Assembly (NCBI GenBank): GCA_043720395.1
Contig: JAYSSR010000102.1
Span: 62,001-126,000, forward strand
Direction: 5' to 3'
Length of the DNA stretch: 64,000 nucleotides
Source: JANOYY01 sp043720395
GTDB lineage: Bacteria; Actinomycetota; Acidimicrobiia; Acidimicrobiales; JANYDT01
Below are positions 60,686 through 64,000 of the stretch, piece after piece (within the stretch, counting starts at the first letter, position 1; each line of letters starts with the position of its first letter). The translations under genes and the position numbers were made by a program. The notes under the pieces were generated by a model. The model did no database searches and was not told the origin of the DNA. It saw only the letters and a program-made list of their open reading frames with translations.

Positions 60686-61321
60686 CTATCTCCTTCGTGT
60701 CTTTGTGGTCATCAGGTTTGGTGCAACTTCGCGCAGGTACATGTCGATGGACCGATCGACGAGCCGTCGCCATCGGTCTCCGCCGGGATCGTTCGCAATC
60801 TGCTGGCTAGCAAGTCCGGTGAACAAGGCGGTCAGCAGGTCTGCCGCCCCAGGGTCGGCTACGCCGAGTTGGGTCAGCACAGACGCCATCGAGTCGTACA
60901 CCGCAAGCGCGACCGCATAGCTTTCTTCGGAAGGCTCGAAGTCGGGGATCGTTCTGAGGAACAGGAGCTGGAACCGCACGGGATCGTCGACGCAGAAATC
61001 GAAGTACACGTGACTCAGGACGCGGGCATATTCACGTCCAACCCGTTTCGGGCCGTTCTCAACGGTCTTCATTGCCTCGCTCAAGACCAGATAGCCCTCG
61101 CGGAACATGGCATCAAAGATCGTGTGTTTCGATGGAAAATACGAGTAAATCGATTGGGCGCGCATGCCGACCCGCCCTCCTAGGTCGCGCATCGCGAGAC
61201 CCGCGAGCCCCTTCTCGCGGACGAGGACCCATGCCGCAGCGATGATCTCCTCTCGCGCCGCTTGATGCCGCACAGCTCGTCGATCCGGGTTCGGGTGGGT
61301 TCCCTTGCTCAACGTGCTCAA
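60686..61321 (-). CDS. TetR-family transcriptional regulator
   Basis: A 211-residue TetR protein. HTH at residues about 20-65: REEIIAAAWVLVREKGLAGLAMRDLGGRVGM then SIYSYFPSKHTIFDAMF. The C-terminal ligand domain (VYFDFCVDDPVRFQLLFLRT) resembles the WHG/TetR_C_33 type. It lies directly upstream of the DinB-like gene in one operon. A good promoter and a possible TTACC/GGTAA operator precede it (61441-61489), consistent with autoregulation. Confidence 0.93.
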   Translation of the reverse strand: MSTLSKGTHPNPDRRAVRHQAAREEIIAAAWVLVREKGLAGLAMRDLGGRVGMRAQSIYSYFPSKHTIFDAMFREGYLVLSEAMKTVENGPKRVGREYARVLSHVYFDFCVDDPVRFQLLFLRTIPDFEPSEESYAVALAVYDSMASVLTQLGVADPGAADLLTALFTGLASQQIANDPGGDRWRRLVDRSIDMYLREVAPNLMTTKTRRR

Positions 61322-61440
61322 ACCCCCGTGCTGTCGACGGCACCGTTGCCGAGGAAGTCGAGCGTCGCTCGAGTGTTTGAAAGACGAACAGCGGTTTCCC
61401 GATTCTGTGACGTCGGGGCCACATCACGAACGGAGTAAGG

Positions 61441-61489
61441 GTTACCGAACATAGTCAGGAGAATATGGTAAGGGCGGTCTGCTTGTCAA
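61441..61489 (-). promoter_or_regulatory. Promoter of the TetR operon with possible operator
   Basis: Minus strand: -35 TTGACA (61484-61489), 18-nt spacer, -10 TATTCT (61460-61465). TTACC (61442-61446) and GGTAA (61467-61471) form an inverted repeat spanning the -10, a plausible TetR operator. The transcript would have a long leader to 61321. Confidence 0.55.
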
Positions 61490-61538
61490 GCAGGGCCTAG
61501 CGCCGTTGAAATCCCTGACGCCCAGGGACCACATGTTG

Positions 61539-62130
61539 TCAGCGTCCGAGAAGTCCGAGATGAGGGTTGGCGCGGGCGGCATCGGCACCGTTGGGGATTG
61601 CGAGGTGCTCGAACACGTCAAGGTTGAGGCTCAGCGATACGACCTCGGCGATGAGCACCGGTGCCGCCTCCCGCACGGTCAGCTGATTCGCTGGTTCGAG
61701 CGTCGGCCAGACCTCGTTGAGGTACGACTTCGCGAAGCTCACGTGCCGGGCTTCCTCGAGGACGTGGAGACGTGCGATTTGGCGTGACACCTCGTGGACG
61801 CAGTCGCTCATCGTCGCCCGGTTGATGTGGCCCGAGCAGCTCCTCGATGGCGAGGATGAGCAGATAGGAGATGGCCCGTCCGCTGCTGGTCTCGTCGACG
61901 ATGACGGGCCGGTTCGGTGCGTAGGACGGGGTTCGGGCACGCCGAATGTATTCGCCGAACATCGCTGCGTGGCGGCATTCGTCGGCGGCCTCGATCAGGA
62001 GGTACCGGTGGATTGGGTTGGTGACGTCGATCTCGGTGAGATGGCGCAGCACGACCTGCATCAAGGCGTTCTCAAACCAGATCCCGGCGGCCCGGCGAAA
62101 ACATGTGCCTCGAAAATGCCGCCTGAGGGC
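61539..62130 (-). pseudogene. AurF-like diiron oxygenase, split by frameshift and N-truncated
   Basis: The first part reads NALMQVVLRHL and YLLIEAADECRHAAMFGEYI (diiron ligand ExxRH) up to YLLILAIEELLG. A shift near 61840 moves to another frame with INRATMSDCVHEVSRQIARL and VLEEARHVSFAKSYL (second ExxRH motif), ending at 61539. The N-terminal 100 or so residues are missing beyond about 62130. This family (AurF / p-aminobenzoate N-oxygenase) uses a diiron site; this copy is broken. Confidence 0.78.
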
Positions 62131-62166
62131 GCCGGGTTCACGGCCGAAGTTAGCGCGTGTTTCGAC

Positions 62167-62688
62167 CTACTTCGGCTGCGAAGCCCAAAAACGGCCCCAC
62201 GAGGGATAGTCGCTCGGGATGGTTGCCTCCACCCCGGGCGTCGACCAACGGGTCTTGTCCGGCCCGGTCGGCCGCTCCAACATGTCGACCGCGTACCAGT
62301 GCTTCACCTTGCGCCCGGTGAACAGCCAGCGACCGTCGCGCCGTTCGTAGCGATCCCAGTATTGGATCGCCATCACAATCCACTGCTCGCCGACCTCGTG
62401 CTCGGCTCGGCAGTACACGACGCCCTCAGCATGGTCGTCGTCGACCAGATCGATCGTGTGATTGCCGACGAAATGGATGCTCGTGGTGAACTGACGCACC
62501 AGACCTTCGAGGAGCGCTCGCATCGGCGCGTGACCTCGCTCGGTGCGTGTAACCCGGACGTCGTCGACGAAGAGTGCCGTGAGCGCGTCAAGGTCGCGTG
62601 CGTCGATGAGCACGCCGTAGCGGCTCACCAACTGGCGGATCGCATCTCGCGATTCCATCCGATCGATACGGCGTTCCAGTTCCTGCAT
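62167..62688 (-). CDS. SnoaL/NTF2-like protein
   Basis: A 173-residue cone-fold protein of the SnoaL_4 type. RRIDRMESRDAIRQLVSRYGVLIDARDLDALTALFVDDV is the standard opening, followed by HFVGNHTIDLVDDDHAEGVVYCRAEH and YWDRYERRDGRWLFTGRKV. Many act as small hydratases, isomerases or aldolase-like enzymes; substrate unknown. The ATG at 62688 has a perfect AGGAGG. The context of decayed oxygenases suggests a once larger catabolic cluster. Confidence 0.88.
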   Translation of the reverse strand: MQELERRIDRMESRDAIRQLVSRYGVLIDARDLDALTALFVDDVRVTRTERGHAPMRALLEGLVRQFTTSIHFVGNHTIDLVDDDHAEGVVYCRAEHEVGEQWIVMAIQYWDRYERRDGRWLFTGRKVKHWYAVDMLERPTGPDKTRWSTPGVEATIPSDYPSWGRFWASQPK

Positions 62689-62791
62689 GACGTACGTCCT
62701 CCTCTGATTGTCGCGCGAGCCCGCAGCGTGTGCCTGCAAACGGCTGCGAAGTCGGACACTTTGGCAGGCGCGGCATACCTCGTGGCAATTC

Positions 62792-63033
62792 TCAGGAGCC
62801 CGGCGCTCCCGGATTGTCGGCGACCCACGCTGCGGCGAGGCGTTTCGGTGCGCGTGACAACCACGCCTCCTCGACGAGTTCAACGACGTCGCGGCGCGTC
62901 AGTTCGCGAATGCCCGACGCGCGTAGCAGCACGGAGAGGTGTCCGTTGAAATGTGGTGTCGTGAAGAACGGCGTTGACGGGTCCTCGATGAGCGACAGCT
63001 TGTCCGCCTCCGTGCCGACCCAGCACAGTCAGG
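62792..63033 (-). pseudogene. 5'-truncated MmcQ/YjbR-family gene
   Basis: The frame reads CWVGTEADKLSLIEDPS, PFFTTPHFNGHLSVLLRASG and RDVVELVEEAWLSRAPKRLAAAW to a TGA at 62792, the C-terminal two-thirds of the MmcQ/YjbR fold. No start codon exists; an in-frame stop lies at about 63032 and the palindromic repeat (63035-63110) begins immediately upstream. The repeat appears to have replaced the 5' part of the gene. Confidence 0.75.
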
Positions 63034-63034
63034 T

Positions 63035-63110
63035 CGCGGTACATCCGGTACCGCCGCGGTGCATTCGGGCGCGTCAAGTGCACCGCGAACGGGCCAAGTG
63101 CACCGCGAAC
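63035..63110. repeat. Dispersed palindromic repeat (about 75 bp), copy 2
   Basis: Reverse-complement relative of 17320-17392: GCGGTACATCCGG (63036-63048) and GCGGTGCATTCGGGCGC (63056-63072) match the other copy exactly, and the rest aligns without large gaps. AGTGCACCGCGAAC occurs twice (63077-63090 and 63097-63110). It abuts the truncated MmcQ/YjbR gene and lies downstream of the SDR gene. Confidence 0.8.
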
Positions 63111-63122
63111 CCTCGCGACGCG

Positions 63123-63920
63123 TCAGAATGCGGAGCGGTGGTGTCCGCCGTCGACGGCGATGTAGTGGCCCGTGAGGTACCCGGAGAGTTCCGAACAGAG
63201 GTACACGATGGTCGATGCGATCTCCGTCGGCTCACCGAGTCGCCCGGCAGGAACATGGGCACGCTCGATCATCCACTCGCGACGCTGATCGGGGTCGGTG
63301 AGGCCCTCGTGGGTGGACAGGTACCAGTTGGTGGTCTTCGTCGCGATCCAGCCGGGAGCGATCGTGTTGATCGTGATGCCGTAGCGCGCGTACTCGTCGG
63401 CGACGCTCTTCAGCAGGCCGACGGTGGACGGACGCGTCGCGTTGGCGACGGTATGTGGCGGATTGTTCTGCGGCTCCTTCGCCGTCGCCGATCCTATGTG
63501 CACATAGCGTCCCCAGCCCGCCTGCCTCATGGCGGGGAGCACGGCGTGGAGCATGTGCACCTGGCTGAGCGTGTAGGCGCGATACGACTCGACGTAGCTC
63601 TCCGGGTCTTCGATCTCCTCGAAGAAGCCGCGGACGTGGAAGTCGGCCTGGGTAATCACGATCTCCGGAGCACCGAGGAGCCGGGTCGTTTCCGCAACGG
63701 CGTGCTCGATGCCGTCCTTGGTCGTCATGTCTGCCGAGAGGCCAACCGCTTGTCCGCCGGTCTCGGTGATCCCCGCCACGGCAGCGTCGATATGACGCTG
63801 AGTCCTGGCCACGATCGCCACCCGACAGCCTTCGGCGGCCAGCATCCGAGCGGCATCGAGACCGATGCCCTTGCTGCCGCCCACTACGAGTGCGACGCGA
63901 CCTGCGATGCGATAGTCCAC
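63123..63920 (-). CDS. Short-chain dehydrogenase/reductase (SDR)
   Basis: A 265-residue SDR of normal length. Cofactor site VALVVGGSKGIGLDAAR, ADMTTKDG, and C-terminal SGYLTGHYIAVDGGHHRSAF. At the catalytic position the usual YxxxK is not obvious: the segment reads SATAKEPQNNPPHTVANATR before GLLKSVADEYARYGI, so the active-site Tyr may be replaced, as in the atypical SDR subgroup that the pseudogene at 47040-47621 also belongs to. The start at 63920 overlaps no neighbour; a gene end lies 11 nt upstream. Confidence 0.88.
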   Translation of the reverse strand: MDYRIAGRVALVVGGSKGIGLDAARMLAAEGCRVAIVARTQRHIDAAVAGITETGGQAVGLSADMTTKDGIEHAVAETTRLLGAPEIVITQADFHVRGFFEEIEDPESYVESYRAYTLSQVHMLHAVLPAMRQAGWGRYVHIGSATAKEPQNNPPHTVANATRPSTVGLLKSVADEYARYGITINTIAPGWIATKTTNWYLSTHEGLTDPDQRREWMIERAHVPAGRLGEPTEIASTIVYLCSELSGYLTGHYIAVDGGHHRSAF

Positions 63921-63930
63921 TGGAGGTGCC

Positions 63931-64000
63931 TTACTTTTCGACGCGACGGAACGAAGCGGACGCAGTCGCGATGATGCGGTCGCCGTTGCCAGCGTCGGTC
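63931..64000 (-). CDS. 3' end of an unidentified gene, continues beyond the window
   Basis: On the minus strand the window edge encodes GNGDRIIATASASFRRVEK and then a TAA at 63931-63933. Only about 22 residues are visible. The ending resembles hotdog-fold or SnoaL-like proteins but is too short to assign. It lies 11 nt upstream of the SDR gene and is probably in the same operon. Confidence 0.5.
   Translation of the reverse strand, partial: TDAGNGDRIIATASASFRRVEK

Noticed and set aside
1..64000. tRNA, rRNA, CRISPR arrays, intact insertion sequences or prophage genes
   Set aside because: I found no cloverleaf-like sequence, no regularly spaced identical repeats and no transposase, integrase or phage structural proteins on either strand; short tRNA-like signals could be missed without a covariance-model search.

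Overview
The window is about 64 kb of high-GC bacterial DNA from an actinobacterium, most plausibly an Acidimicrobiia-type lineage. The evidence is a WhiB protein with its four-cysteine signature (23048-23281), two SCO6745-type proteins, a mycothiol-type DinB/maleylpyruvate-isomerase protein, GTG/TTG starts, many 4-nt ATGA/GTGA gene overlaps and apparently leaderless promoters. The genus assignment is inference. I saw no rRNA, tRNA, CRISPR array, phage module or intact insertion sequence.

Layout. 1-5.3 kb: the end of a subtilisin-like protease faces an operon encoding a trypsin-like protease fused to a NUC1 nuclease, a tyrosinase and a DUF2182 membrane protein. 5.4-17.1 kb: two versions of the transglutaminase / circularly permuted ATP-grasp / alpha-E peptide-modification system. 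They are separated by an RHH-Fic toxin-antitoxin pair, a small P-loop kinase and a decayed scrap of the ATP-grasp gene. 17.4-22.6 kb: Nudix hydrolase and Ca2+/cation antiporter, then a Fur-rubrerythrin-KatG peroxide-defence cluster with a palindromic operator on a leaderless promoter. 23-28.1 kb: WhiB, TrpD, an exonuclease/GIY-YIG repair nuclease with a perfect SOS box, an NYN-domain protein and SSB. 28.1-32.6 kb: MscS-like channel, ECF sigma factor with a small partner, and an orphan form-II CoxL-like molybdenum hydroxylase. 32.7-41.5 kb: a signalling and secretion island (response regulator, HEAT protein, glycosyltransferase, histidine kinase, STAS protein, SpoIIE phosphatase, RsbW-like kinase) leading into a SipW signal peptidase flanked by two exported substrates. 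41.7-43.4 kb: two tandem-USP stress proteins.

From 43.5 kb onward intact genes alternate with debris: a Rieske oxygenase with a large internal deletion beside an intact LigB-type dioxygenase, a frameshifted metallophosphoesterase, two SDR remnants, a BNR/sialidase scrap, a phytoene-dehydrogenase-like remnant, a split AurF-like oxygenase and a 5'-truncated MmcQ/YjbR gene. Intact genes here include HtpX, a large DUF5979-type surface protein, a sugar ABC transporter (binding protein plus two permeases, no ATPase), CcdA, patatin, a TetR/DinB pair, a SnoaL-like protein and an SDR. Several decayed genes lie beside large inverted repeats, including ACCACCCAA-type hairpins and a dispersed palindromic element of about 75 bp.

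The most striking observation is at 58274-58795. A TlpA-like thiol-disulfide protein, translationally coupled to CcdA, has an in-frame UGA exactly where the first cysteine of CxxC should be (W-S-P-N-UGA-S-A-C). The reading frame is intact on both sides and a GTT-loop hairpin follows at a plausible bacterial SECIS distance. It is a candidate selenoprotein with a UxxC active site; the competing explanation is a recent nonsense mutation.
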